DNA of 64,000 nucleotides from Amycolatopsis alba DSM 44262 (GTDB lineage: Bacteria > Actinomycetota > Actinomycetes > Mycobacteriales > Pseudonocardiaceae). The notes beneath the pieces are model-generated. The model ran no database searches and was not told where the DNA came from. It saw nothing but the letters and a program-made list of their open reading frames with translations. Location of the stretch: the NCBI RefSeq assembly GCF_000384215.1, contig NZ_KB913032.1, forward strand, positions 5,199,602 through 5,263,601. The letters run 5' to 3'. Shown here piece after piece: positions 34,003-41,711 of the stretch (positions are counted from its first letter, which is position 1; the number at the start of each line of letters is the position of its first letter). Both the position numbers and the translations under genes were made by a program.

Positions 34003-37000
34003 TTGAGACGAGTCTTTTCGCAACGCCGTCTTCGCAGACGGTCACTGGCCGCGCTGGCGGTCGGCGCCGTCGTCACCTCCGGGCTTCCGCTGGCCATCGC
34101 ACCGGTGACCGCCGAAGCCGCGACGAACGTCCCGGTCAACGTCCTGGTCTTCCACGGCACCGCCGCGGACCAGAAGGACCCCGTCTTGCGCGCCACGGAC
34201 GCGATCGCAAGCCTGGGCCAGGCGAACGGGATCTCCGTGTCGTCCTCTTCGGACCCCGCGGTGTTCACCGGGGCCAACCTCGCGAAGTACCGCGGCGTCG
34301 TCTTCCTTTCCGCGCAGGGCATCACGCTCAACCGCGACCAGGAAACCTCGCTGCAGAACTACATGAAGGCGGGCGGCGGTTTCATCGGGCTGTCGGACGC
34401 CGCGCGGGCGCAGGACGGCTCGCAGTGGTTCTCCGGCCTGATCGGCGCGCGTCCGGTGGGGGCGCGTCCCACGCCTGAAGCGGTCGCCTCGGTCACCGCG
34501 AGCGCGGAGAACGCGCCCAACGAGGGCAAGGAGAAGCTGGCCGACAACAACGAGAACACCAAGTGGCTGGCTTTCACGAACGCCGCCTGGGTCGCCTACA
34601 AGCTGGCCGCGCCCGTCGCGGTGAGCAGCTACGCGCTCGTGTCGGCGAACGACTACGCCGGCCGTGACCCGAAGAACTGGACCCTGCAGGGTTCCAACGA
34701 CGGGACCACGTGGACCGATCTGGACACTCGCACCAACGAGTCGTTCGCCGACCGGTTCGTGAGCCGGACCTTCACCTTCACCAACACCACGGCCTACTCG
34801 AACTACCGGCTGAACATCACCGCCAACGCCGGTGAGTCGGCCACCCAGCTGGCCGACTTCAAGCTGTTCAAGGACCAGTCGACCACCCCGCCGCCGCCGG
34901 AGACCGCTCCGGCCGAGGCCACCGTCGACGTCCTCGACAAGGCGAACCCCACCACGGCGGGGCTGCCGCAGAAATGGGTCCGCACGGACCGGTGGCTCAA
35001 CTGGGAGGTCAACCCGGTCGGCACCGTCCACACCGTGGCGCAGGTCGAGGAATCGACCTACAAGCCGGGCGTCGGCGCGAACGGCGCCTTCCACCCGGTC
35101 TCGTGGTGCCGCGACTACGACGGCGGCCGCTCCTTCTACACCGGGATGGGCCGGACCGAGGCGAGCTACGGCGAAGCCCAGTTCCGCAGCCACATCCTGG
35201 GCGCGCTGAAGTGGACCACCGGCATGGTGCGCGGTGACTGCAAGGCGGGGATCGCGGCCAACTACAAGGTCGAACGCCTGTCCGGGATCAACCAGGCGGG
35301 CCAGCTGGACCAGATGGGCGAGCCGCACGGGCTCACCATCGCGCCGAACGGCCGGGTCTTCTACATCGGCCGCGCGGCCTGCGCCGGCAACACGGTGCCC
35401 TCGCCGAACGACTGGACCAACCCCGAGATCGGCGCCGGCTGCGGCACGATCCACCAGTGGGACCCGGTCACCAAGAAGCCGAAGCTGCTCACCACGCTCA
35501 AGGTGATGGGCAACCGCGGCAGTGGCGACGAACTGGTCAAGAACGAGGAAGGCCTCCTCGGTCTCGTGCTGGACCCGAAGTTCAGCGAGAACGGCTACAT
35601 GTACGCCTACTGGATGCCGCACGCGTCGGTCGACCGTGACAAGCAGATCGGCAAGCGCACGGTCTCGCGGTTCACCTACGACCTGAAGAACCAGACGCTG
35701 GACCAGGCGACCCGCAAGGACCTGCTGTCGTGGGACGTCCAGGTCCACAGCTGCTGCCACGCCGGCGGCGGCATGGACTTCGACAAGGACGGGAACCTCT
35801 ACATCGGTTCCGGTGACAGCAACTCGTCGCAGGGCTCCAACGGGTACTCGGGCAACAACTGGACCGAGGACTACAAGGGCGTCTCGTTCCAGGACGCGCG
35901 CCGCACCGCCGGTAACACCAACGACCTCAACGGCAAGATCCTGCGGATCCACCCCGAGGCCGACGGTACCTACACCAACCCGGCAGGCAACCTGTTCCCC
36001 GAGGCGAACGACCCCGGTGACAAGACCAGGCCCGAGATCTACGTGATGGGCGTGCGGAACATCTCGCGTCTGCAAGTCGACAAGAAGACCAACTGGCTGA
36101 CCGCCGCGTGGGTCGGTCCGGACGCGTCCTCGCCGAGCCCGGAACTCGGCCCGGCCAAGTACGAGACCGCCACGATCATCACCGAGGCGGGCAACCAGGG
36201 CTGGCCGTACTGCATGGGCAACAAGCAGCCCTATCGCGACCGCAGCAGCACCAACGCCGGAGTGCTCACCGGCTGGTACGACTGCGACAACCCGGTCAAC
36301 ACCTCGCCGCGCAACACCGGCCTGGTGAACCTGCCGCCAATCAAGAAGAACATGATCTGGTACTCGCCGGACGGCGGCGGGCCGGTGTTCCCCAACCGTC
36401 CCAACAGCTCCGTCCCGTCGTACAACGCGGCCGAGGCCACCTACACGCAGCCGTACCTCAAGGGCGGCGGCCAGGCGGTCATGACCGGGCCGACGTACCA
36501 CCGCGAACTGGTCAACGCCAACAGCGGGGTCGCGTGGCCTTCGTACTGGAACGACAAGTGGTTCATCGGTGACCAGAGCAACGGGCAGAACCGGATCGCG
36601 GTCACCGTCGACCCGGCGGGCGTCGCGAAGCAGGATCCGCCGGTGTTCGCCGAGACCGTGCGGCAGATCATCCCGACCGGTGGTGGCGACACCAAGCTGA
36701 ACCAGTGGATGGACGCCAAGTTCGGGCCGGACGGCGCGCTGTACGTGCTCGACTACGGCGGCGGCTTCTTCACCGTGAACAACAACCAGAAGCTGCTGAA
36801 GATCAGCTACACCGGCGGTGAGGCCACCCCGTCCGCGGCGGCGGCGTCGACCATGGTGCAGAACAAGCCGCTCACCGCGGCCTTCACCGGGTCGAAGTCC
36901 GGCGGCGTCTCCTACAAGTGGGAGTTCGGCGACGGCACGATCTCGACGCAGCCCGACCCGAAGCACACGTACCCGCGCACCGGGCTCTACACCGCCAAGC

Positions 37001-37968
37001 TGACCGTGACCTACGCGGACGGCGAGACGGTGACCACCCGGAACTCGGTCAGCATCGGGTGTCTCGTGGCCGACGGAAGCCCGACGGTGACCATCGGTGA
37101 CACCGACACCGGGGTGACCAACCGGAACGCCGGTGGTGGGTGCACGGTCGACGACATGATCGACGACGAGAGCACGTGGACCTCCCACGCCGGGTTCGTC
37201 AACCACGTCACCCAGGCCGTGGACCGCCTCGGCGATCTCGGCGTACTGAACGCGGCCGAGTCGGACAAGATCAACGCCGCGGCCGCCGCGTCGCCCATCG
37301 GCAACAAGGGCGTCACCGGTTACGACGCGATCTACGACGGCACGGCGGAGTCGTTCCGCAACTGGTCGCAGGCGCCGTCCGGGCAGTTCGCCATCCAGCC
37401 GGACGGGTCACTGCGACCGTCGGGTGGGCTGGGCATGCTGTGGTACTCGGCGCGGCAGTTCGGCAACTTCTCGGTGAAGCTGCAGTTCAAGGACATCGCG
37501 CCGACCGGCAGTGCCAACAGCGGTGTGTTCGTCCGGTTCCCGGATCCGCGCACCCCGCTGGAGCAGCGTCCGCCGGGCAGCTGCGGCACGGTCGGCTCGG
37601 CGAAGACGTCGCAGGCCTGGGTCGCGATCTACTGCGGGCACGAGGTCCAGCTGTACGACGGGGCCACCGGTGAACCGCAGAAGACCGGGTCGATCTACAA
37701 CTTCGACCCGCGGCCGCTGGACCAGGCGGGCGTGAAGCCGAAGGGGACCTGGAACGAGTACGAGGTCAAGGTCGTCGGGCAGAAGTACACGATCATCCGC
37801 AACGGTGTCGTGATCAACGAGTTCGAGAACGCGCCGGGCATCCAGTCCACGCGCGCGGGTGACCCGTCGACCGACTTCCGGCAGTTCGTCAGCGGGTTCA
37901 TCGGTCTGCAGAACCACAGCGACAACGACGTGATGGAGTTCCGCAACATCCGGGTGCGGCAGCTGTAG
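34003..37968 (+). CDS. secreted ThuA (discoidin-split) / PQQ-type dehydrogenase / PKD / DUF1080 protein
   Basis: 1321 aa from a TTG seven bases after AGGAG. The signal (RRLRRRSLAALAVGAVVTSG) ends near VTAEA. ThuA part one is about 42-150. A discoidin/F5-8C-like domain (about 160-290, NWTLQGSNDGTTWTDLDTRT) is inserted, and ThuA resumes at about 303-412 (WVRTDRWLNWEVNPVG, WCRDYDGGRSFYTGMGR). The dehydrogenase propeller is about 425-935 (CCHAGGGMDFDKDGNLYIGS). A PKD domain (about 943-1020), an 80-aa Cys-containing module (about 1020-1102) and a DUF1080/3-keto-disaccharide hydrolase domain (about 1106-1320) follow. The ThuA His seen in the paralogue at 27915 (GVHAAS) is replaced here (GLSDAA). 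Confidence 0.9.
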   Translation: MRRVFSQRRLRRRSLAALAVGAVVTSGLPLAIAPVTAEAATNVPVNVLVFHGTAADQKDPVLRATDAIASLGQANGISVSSSSDPAVFTGANLAKYRGVVFLSAQGITLNRDQETSLQNYMKAGGGFIGLSDAARAQDGSQWFSGLIGARPVGARPTPEAVASVTASAENAPNEGKEKLADNNENTKWLAFTNAAWVAYKLAAPVAVSSYALVSANDYAGRDPKNWTLQGSNDGTTWTDLDTRTNESFADRFVSRTFTFTNTTAYSNYRLNITANAGESATQLADFKLFKDQSTTPPPPETAPAEATVDVLDKANPTTAGLPQKWVRTDRWLNWEVNPVGTVHTVAQVEESTYKPGVGANGAFHPVSWCRDYDGGRSFYTGMGRTEASYGEAQFRSHILGALKWTTGMVRGDCKAGIAANYKVERLSGINQAGQLDQMGEPHGLTIAPNGRVFYIGRAACAGNTVPSPNDWTNPEIGAGCGTIHQWDPVTKKPKLLTTLKVMGNRGSGDELVKNEEGLLGLVLDPKFSENGYMYAYWMPHASVDRDKQIGKRTVSRFTYDLKNQTLDQATRKDLLSWDVQVHSCCHAGGGMDFDKDGNLYIGSGDSNSSQGSNGYSGNNWTEDYKGVSFQDARRTAGNTNDLNGKILRIHPEADGTYTNPAGNLFPEANDPGDKTRPEIYVMGVRNISRLQVDKKTNWLTAAWVGPDASSPSPELGPAKYETATIITEAGNQGWPYCMGNKQPYRDRSSTNAGVLTGWYDCDNPVNTSPRNTGLVNLPPIKKNMIWYSPDGGGPVFPNRPNSSVPSYNAAEATYTQPYLKGGGQAVMTGPTYHRELVNANSGVAWPSYWNDKWFIGDQSNGQNRIAVTVDPAGVAKQDPPVFAETVRQIIPTGGGDTKLNQWMDAKFGPDGALYVLDYGGGFFTVNNNQKLLKISYTGGEATPSAAAASTMVQNKPLTAAFTGSKSGGVSYKWEFGDGTISTQPDPKHTYPRTGLYTAKLTVTYADGETVTTRNSVSIGCLVADGSPTVTIGDTDTGVTNRNAGGGCTVDDMIDDESTWTSHAGFVNHVTQAVDRLGDLGVLNAAESDKINAAAAASPIGNKGVTGYDAIYDGTAESFRNWSQAPSGQFAIQPDGSLRPSGGLGMLWYSARQFGNFSVKLQFKDIAPTGSANSGVFVRFPDPRTPLEQRPPGSCGTVGSAKTSQAWVAIYCGHEVQLYDGATGEPQKTGSIYNFDPRPLDQAGVKPKGTWNEYEVKVVGQKYTIIRNGVVINEFENAPGIQSTRAGDPSTDFRQFVSGFIGLQNHSDNDVMEFRNIRVRQL

Positions 37969-37975
37969 CGCGAAA

Positions 37976-38011
37976 ACCGGCCGGGCGCGGCCTCCCTCGC
38001 GCCCGGCCGGT
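37976..38011 (+). terminator. intergenic hairpin terminator
   Basis: 14-bp perfect arms (ACCGGCCGGGCGCG at 37976-37989, complement at 37998-38011) enclose an 8-base loop, directly after the DUF1080 gene stop. A T/C-rich stretch follows. It probably ends most transcripts before the cupredoxin gene. Confidence 0.8.
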
Positions 38012-38037
38012 CTCCCTGTACGGAAGGTTTCCCTGCG

Positions 38038-39921
38038 ATGTCCCCAAGAACTCTCGTCGTGGCCTTGCTGGCCGCGGCGCTCGCACTGGCGGGCCTGGTG
38101 TTGCCGGGCTCGTCCGCACCCGCCTCCGCCGCCCCCGTCCAGACCCTGGAATGGACCGCCGGCGACAGCACCGACCACTACCTCAGCGCGCCGACCACCG
38201 CGGTGGCGGGCGAGACCAAGATCCTGTTCAAGAACACCGAAGCCCTCGGCTCGACGATGTCGCACACGCTGACGTTCGACACCGAGACCCCCGGCTACAA
38301 CCACGATGTCACTCTCAACATCGTCGCCAACCCCTACGACGAGCAGAACGGCGAGCACGAAGCGACCGTGACGCTGACCCCTGGCAAGTACCGGTTCCAC
38401 TGCACGATCCAGGGGCACACCAAGATGGTCGGCGAGTTCACCGTCACCGGTGGCGGCGGTGGCGACACCACCCCGCCGACCGTGACCGCGAACGTGACCG
38501 GCACCAAGGACACCGCCGGGAACTACGTCGGTTCCGCGACGGTGAACCTGGCGGCCACCGACAGCCAGTCCGGGGTGGACAAGGTCGAGTACCAGCTCGA
38601 CGGCGGCGCCTGGGCCGCGTACACCGCGCCCGTGGTGGTCAACGCCGTGGGCTCGCACATGGTGCACTACAAGGCGACCGACAAGGCCGGGAACGTTTCG
38701 CCGGAAGGGATGTCGTCGTTCAGCGTCGTCACCGGCCAGCCCGGTGACACGACCCCGCCGACGGTGACCGCCGAGGTGACGGGGACCAAGGACGGTTCGG
38801 GGAACTACCTCGACACCGCCACCGTGAAGCTCACCGCCACCGACGCCGGATCCGGCGTCGACAAGGTCGAGTACAAAGTGGACGAAGGCGCGTGGACCGC
38901 GTACACCGCTCTGGTCGCGGTTTCCGCGCCGGGCATGCACATGGTCTCCTACCGTGCTTCCGACAAGGCGGGCAACGTCTCGCCCGAGGGCATGGCGCAC
39001 TTCACGATCGTCAGCAGTGACACCACCGCCCCGGCAGTGACGTCCGAGGTGACCGGGAACAAGAACGCCGACGGCAACTACGTCGGCAAGGCGACCGTGA
39101 CCCTCACGGCCACCGACGCCGGTTCGGGGGTCGGCAAGGTCGAGTACAAATTGGACGGTGGCCCGTGGCTGACGTACTCGGCGCCGCTCGCGCTGACCGT
39201 CGTCGGCGCGCACACGGTGACGTACAAGGCGACCGACAAGGCGGGCAACGTCTCGGCCGAAGGCACGGCGACGTTCACCATCGTCGAAGGCGACGACAGC
39301 ACCGCGCCGGTCGTTTCCGTGGTGGTGAGCGGTGATCTGGACGGAAGCTGGTCCTACATCGAGGACGCGACCATCAACCTGACCGCGACGGACACCGGGT
39401 CCGGTGTGGACAAGATCGAGTACAAACTGGACGGCGGGGCCTGGACGGTGTACACCGCGCCGGTCAAGGTGACCGCGCTCGGCACGCACACGCTGACGTA
39501 CCGGGCTTCGGACAAGGCGGGCAACGTCTCGGCGGAACAGGGCGGCGCGTTCACCATCGTCGCCGCGCCGCCGGGCCCGGACGCCTGCCCGGACTCCGAC
39601 GTCCGGGACACCGTGATCCTCGGCTCGGCGGACAGCCAGGTCGAGAACCGCGACACCGGCAACGGCTGCACGATCAACGACGTGATCGACGACGAGTCGG
39701 ACTACTCGTCGAACGACCAGTTCGTGACCTACGTGCGGGCGGTGACGCAGGAACTCCTCGACGGCGAGGTCATCTCGTCCGACGAGCGGAACCTGATCGT
39801 CACGGCGGCGATCGACTCCGGCATCGGCGGCCCCGCCGTCGAGCCGGAACCGCAGAAGAAGCCGGAGACGAAGAACCCCGGCATGAAGAAGACCGTGAAG
39901 ACGCCCATCCGGGACGTCTGA
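38038..39921 (+). CDS. secreted cupredoxin with four OmpL47-type repeats and a Cys module
   Basis: 627 aa, ATG after GGAAGG. The signal peptide ends near PASAA. Residues about 38-140 are a cupredoxin-like domain with candidate copper ligands in TMSHTLTF (His) and YRFHCTIQGHTKMVGEF (Cys, His, Met). Four repeats of about 90 aa follow (about 143-512). Each starts DTTPPTVTANVTG or similar and contains SGVDKVEYQLDGG-like and YKATDKAGNVSPEG-like motifs, as in OmpL47-type beta domains. Residues 516-596 match the Cys module of the preceding large protein. The lysine-rich C-terminus has no sortase motif. It may pass electrons between the exported dehydrogenases and the laccase (inference). Confidence 0.87.
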   Translation: MSPRTLVVALLAAALALAGLVLPGSSAPASAAPVQTLEWTAGDSTDHYLSAPTTAVAGETKILFKNTEALGSTMSHTLTFDTETPGYNHDVTLNIVANPYDEQNGEHEATVTLTPGKYRFHCTIQGHTKMVGEFTVTGGGGGDTTPPTVTANVTGTKDTAGNYVGSATVNLAATDSQSGVDKVEYQLDGGAWAAYTAPVVVNAVGSHMVHYKATDKAGNVSPEGMSSFSVVTGQPGDTTPPTVTAEVTGTKDGSGNYLDTATVKLTATDAGSGVDKVEYKVDEGAWTAYTALVAVSAPGMHMVSYRASDKAGNVSPEGMAHFTIVSSDTTAPAVTSEVTGNKNADGNYVGKATVTLTATDAGSGVGKVEYKLDGGPWLTYSAPLALTVVGAHTVTYKATDKAGNVSAEGTATFTIVEGDDSTAPVVSVVVSGDLDGSWSYIEDATINLTATDTGSGVDKIEYKLDGGAWTVYTAPVKVTALGTHTLTYRASDKAGNVSAEQGGAFTIVAAPPGPDACPDSDVRDTVILGSADSQVENRDTGNGCTINDVIDDESDYSSNDQFVTYVRAVTQELLDGEVISSDERNLIVTAAIDSGIGGPAVEPEPQKKPETKNPGMKKTVKTPIRDV

Positions 39922-39927
39922 GCACCC

Positions 39928-39961
39928 GCGGCCCGCAATTGGTCCCCTGGTTGCGGGCCGC
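39928..39961 (+). terminator. hairpin terminator of the cupredoxin gene
   Basis: 11-bp perfect arms (GCGGCCCGCAA at 39928-39938, complement at 39951-39961) with a 12-base loop, seven bases after the stop codon. It ends the 13-40 kb sugar-related block. Confidence 0.75.
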
Positions 39962-40011
39962 ACCGCTTCTCGTGCCCGCCCTTCGCTTCTGCCGGGGTGA
40001 CGCGACACCGC

Positions 40012-40184
40012 ACATGCGTGCTCGGAGACGGAACTCGCGTGCTTGACGACGTGACTCGCGTGCTTGGGGACGTAACTCGCGTGATCAGACTCCGCACACG
40101 CGAGTTACGTCTCTAAGCACGCGAGTTCCGCCTTCAAACACGCGAGTCACGGCTCCAAGCACGTGAGTCACGGCTCCAAGCACG
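40012..40184. repeat. 21-bp repeat array with mirror-image halves
   Basis: Four direct 21-bp units (from 40012, 40033, 40054 and 40075) start ACTCGCGTGCTTGACGAC or variants. Four inverted units (ACGCGAGTTCCGCCTTCAA, ACGCGAGTCACGGCTCCAA and close copies) follow to about 40184, so the whole forms a large palindrome. The unit is the same as that at 10114-10252. There are no spacers, so this is not CRISPR. It accounts for most of the 353 bases between the cupredoxin and sigma genes. Confidence 0.82.
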
Positions 40185-40211
40185 GCGCCGATGTCCCTGC
40201 CTCCTGCCGTC

Positions 40212-40238
40212 GGTTACCTTTCTCGCGCCGCTCTCGTC
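40212..40238 (+). promoter_or_regulatory. ECF41-type promoter of the sigma gene
   Basis: GGTTACC (40212-40218), 16 bases, then CGTC (40235-40238). ECF41 sigma factors recognise a TGTCACA-like -35 and CGTC -10 about 16-17 bases apart, so the match is good. It lies 37 bases before the chosen ATG, indicating autoregulation. A second near-identical site occurs at 41105-41131. Confidence 0.72.
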
Positions 40239-40274
40239 ATGTCCATGACGGATCGGCGCGAGAAAGGTATCGAC

Positions 40275-41138
40275 ATGACCGGTGAGGCTCTGGCCAGCGC
40301 GTTCGAGGAGCAGCGCGGACGTCTGGTGGCGGTGGCCCACCGGATGCTCGGTTCGCGCGCGGACGCCGAAGACGCCGTCCAGGAGGCCTGGCTGCGGCTG
40401 GCCCGCCAGGACGCCGACACGATCGACAACCTCTCCGGCTGGCTGACCACCGTCGTCGGCCGCGTCTGCATCGACGTCCTGCGCTCCCGCAAGACCCGCC
40501 CCGAGGACTCCTACGACGAGCCTCCCGAGATGCTGGTCATCGAGGACTCGCCCGAAGAAGACGCGCTGCTCGCCGAGTCGGTCGGGCTGGCGCTGCTCGT
40601 GGTGCTCGACACCCTCGGCCCGGCCGAACGGCTGGCCTTCGTGCTGCACGACCTGTTCGCGGTCCCGTTCACCGAGGTCGGCGAGATCCTCGGCAAATCG
40701 ACGGACGCCGCCAAGATGCTCGCGAGCCGGGCCCGCCGAAAGGTGCAGGGGCGACGTCCGGCCGACGAGTCGCGGCAGCGCGGTGTGGTCGACGCTTTCC
40801 TCGCGGCGGCGCGCGAAGGGGACTTCGACGGGTTGATCCAGGTGCTCGACCCCGACGTGACGTGGCGTTCGGAGACGGCGCGCGGGGTCGTCGTCAGGTC
40901 GGGCGCGGCCGACGTGGCCACGCGGGTCCAGCGCGGCGCCCGCGCCGTGGCGGCCATGCGCCCCGCGCTGGTCGGTGGCAAGCCCGGCGTGGTGACCTGG
41001 GACAAGCGCGGCAGGCTGGGCGGCGTGATGGCGTGCACCGTCGTCGACGGCCGCATCGTCGCGATCGAATCCGTGAGTGACCCGCGTCTCCTCGAAGCCA
41101 TGGGTGTTACCTCTCTCGAGGCCCCCTCGTCGAAGTAA
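40275..41138 (+). CDS. ECF41-family RNA polymerase sigma factor
   Basis: 287 aa from the ATG with AAAGG seven bases upstream; an earlier in-frame ATG (40239) lies on the promoter itself. Region 2 is about 5-75 (LASAFEEQRGRLVAVAHRML, DAEDAVQEAWLRL, DNLSGWLTTVVGRVCIDVLR). Region 4 is about 108-160 (LGPAERLAFVLHDLFAVPF, EVGEILGKSTDAAKMLASRA). A C-terminal SnoaL-like domain (about 175-287, VVDAFLAAAREGDFDGLIQV, DPDVTWRSE) is the regulatory extension of the ECF41/SigJ type. ECF41 genes normally sit beside a carboxymuconolactone decarboxylase, oxidoreductase or epimerase gene, as here. Confidence 0.93.
   Translation: MTGEALASAFEEQRGRLVAVAHRMLGSRADAEDAVQEAWLRLARQDADTIDNLSGWLTTVVGRVCIDVLRSRKTRPEDSYDEPPEMLVIEDSPEEDALLAESVGLALLVVLDTLGPAERLAFVLHDLFAVPFTEVGEILGKSTDAAKMLASRARRKVQGRRPADESRQRGVVDAFLAAAREGDFDGLIQVLDPDVTWRSETARGVVVRSGAADVATRVQRGARAVAAMRPALVGGKPGVVTWDKRGRLGGVMACTVVDGRIVAIESVSDPRLLEAMGVTSLEAPSSK
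41105..41131 (+). promoter_or_regulatory. ECF41-type promoter inside the sigma gene's 3' end
   Basis: TGTTACC (41105-41111), 16 bases, CGTC (41128-41131) repeats the spacing and bases of the site at 40212-40238. It overlaps the last codons of the sigma gene and lies 36 bases before the ATG of the AhpD-like gene. The sigma factor should therefore drive its partner gene directly. Confidence 0.75.
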
Positions 41139-41167
41139 GTGAACACAGACGAGAAGGAGAGAATCCC

Positions 41168-41644
41168 ATGCAGGCACGACTCGAACTCTTCAAGACCGCT
41201 CTCGCGCCGAAGCTGGTGAAGCACCTCGTCTCGGCGGGAAAGGTTCTCGAAAGCACCGAACTTCCCGCCACGACAAGGGAATTGGTGAACATCCGGGCCA
41301 GCCAGATCAACGGTTGCTCGGGCTGCCTGGACATGCACACCAAGGAGGCCGCGGCGGCGGGGGAGACTTCGACCCGGCTGCATCTGGTCGCGGCATGGCG
41401 TGAGGCGACGGTTTTCACCGAGGCCGAGCGCGCCGCGCTGGAACTCACCGAGCAGGGCTGCCGCATCGCCGACAGCGCCGGTGTCACCGACGAGGCGTGG
41501 GAAGCGGCCGCCAAGCACTACGACGACGAACAGCTTTTGGCGCTGGTGACCCAGATCGCGCTCATCAACGCCTTCAACCGGCTGAACGTCATCACCCGGC
41601 AGCCCGCCGGCGACTACAAGGCAGGCCAGTTCGCGGCGCTCTGA
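41168..41644 (+). CDS. carboxymuconolactone decarboxylase family protein (AhpD-like)
   Basis: 158 aa, ATG after GAGAAGGAGAG. The CMD/AhpD core includes the redox motif NGCSGCLDMHTKEA (CxxC with the downstream His), preceded by RELVNIRASQ and followed by ALELTEQGCRIADSAGV and LALVTQIALINAFNRLNVI. Family members reduce peroxides or organic disulfides, or decarboxylate lactones. As the COE partner of an ECF41 sigma factor it is the usual regulon target, with its own matching promoter. Confidence 0.93.
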   Translation: MQARLELFKTALAPKLVKHLVSAGKVLESTELPATTRELVNIRASQINGCSGCLDMHTKEAAAAGETSTRLHLVAAWREATVFTEAERAALELTEQGCRIADSAGVTDEAWEAAAKHYDDEQLLALVTQIALINAFNRLNVITRQPAGDYKAGQFAAL

Positions 41645-41645
41645 A

Positions 41646-41700
41646 GTACATGAAGGCCCCCATCCTGTACCCAGGCGCAAGGATGGGGGCCTTCATGTAC
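41646..41700. terminator. 21-bp perfect hairpin between convergent genes
   Basis: Arms at 41646-41666 and 41680-41700 pair over 21 bp without mismatch (GTACATGAAGGCCCCCATCC... and its complement) around a 13-base loop. The AhpD-like gene ends at 41644 and the BCCT gene at 41712 on the other strand, so it can end both messages. Confidence 0.85.
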
Positions 41701-41711
41701 TTACCTGGGGG

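Noticed and set aside
28000..37200. Long minus-strand open frames of over 900 aa opposite the ThuA proteins
   Set aside because: High-GC antisense shadows; composition is Arg/Val/Leu/Gly biased with no domain, while the plus strand has complete known domains.
40012..40184. Possible CRISPR array
   Set aside because: Units are contiguous 21-mers with no unique spacers, half are inverted, and no cas genes are near.
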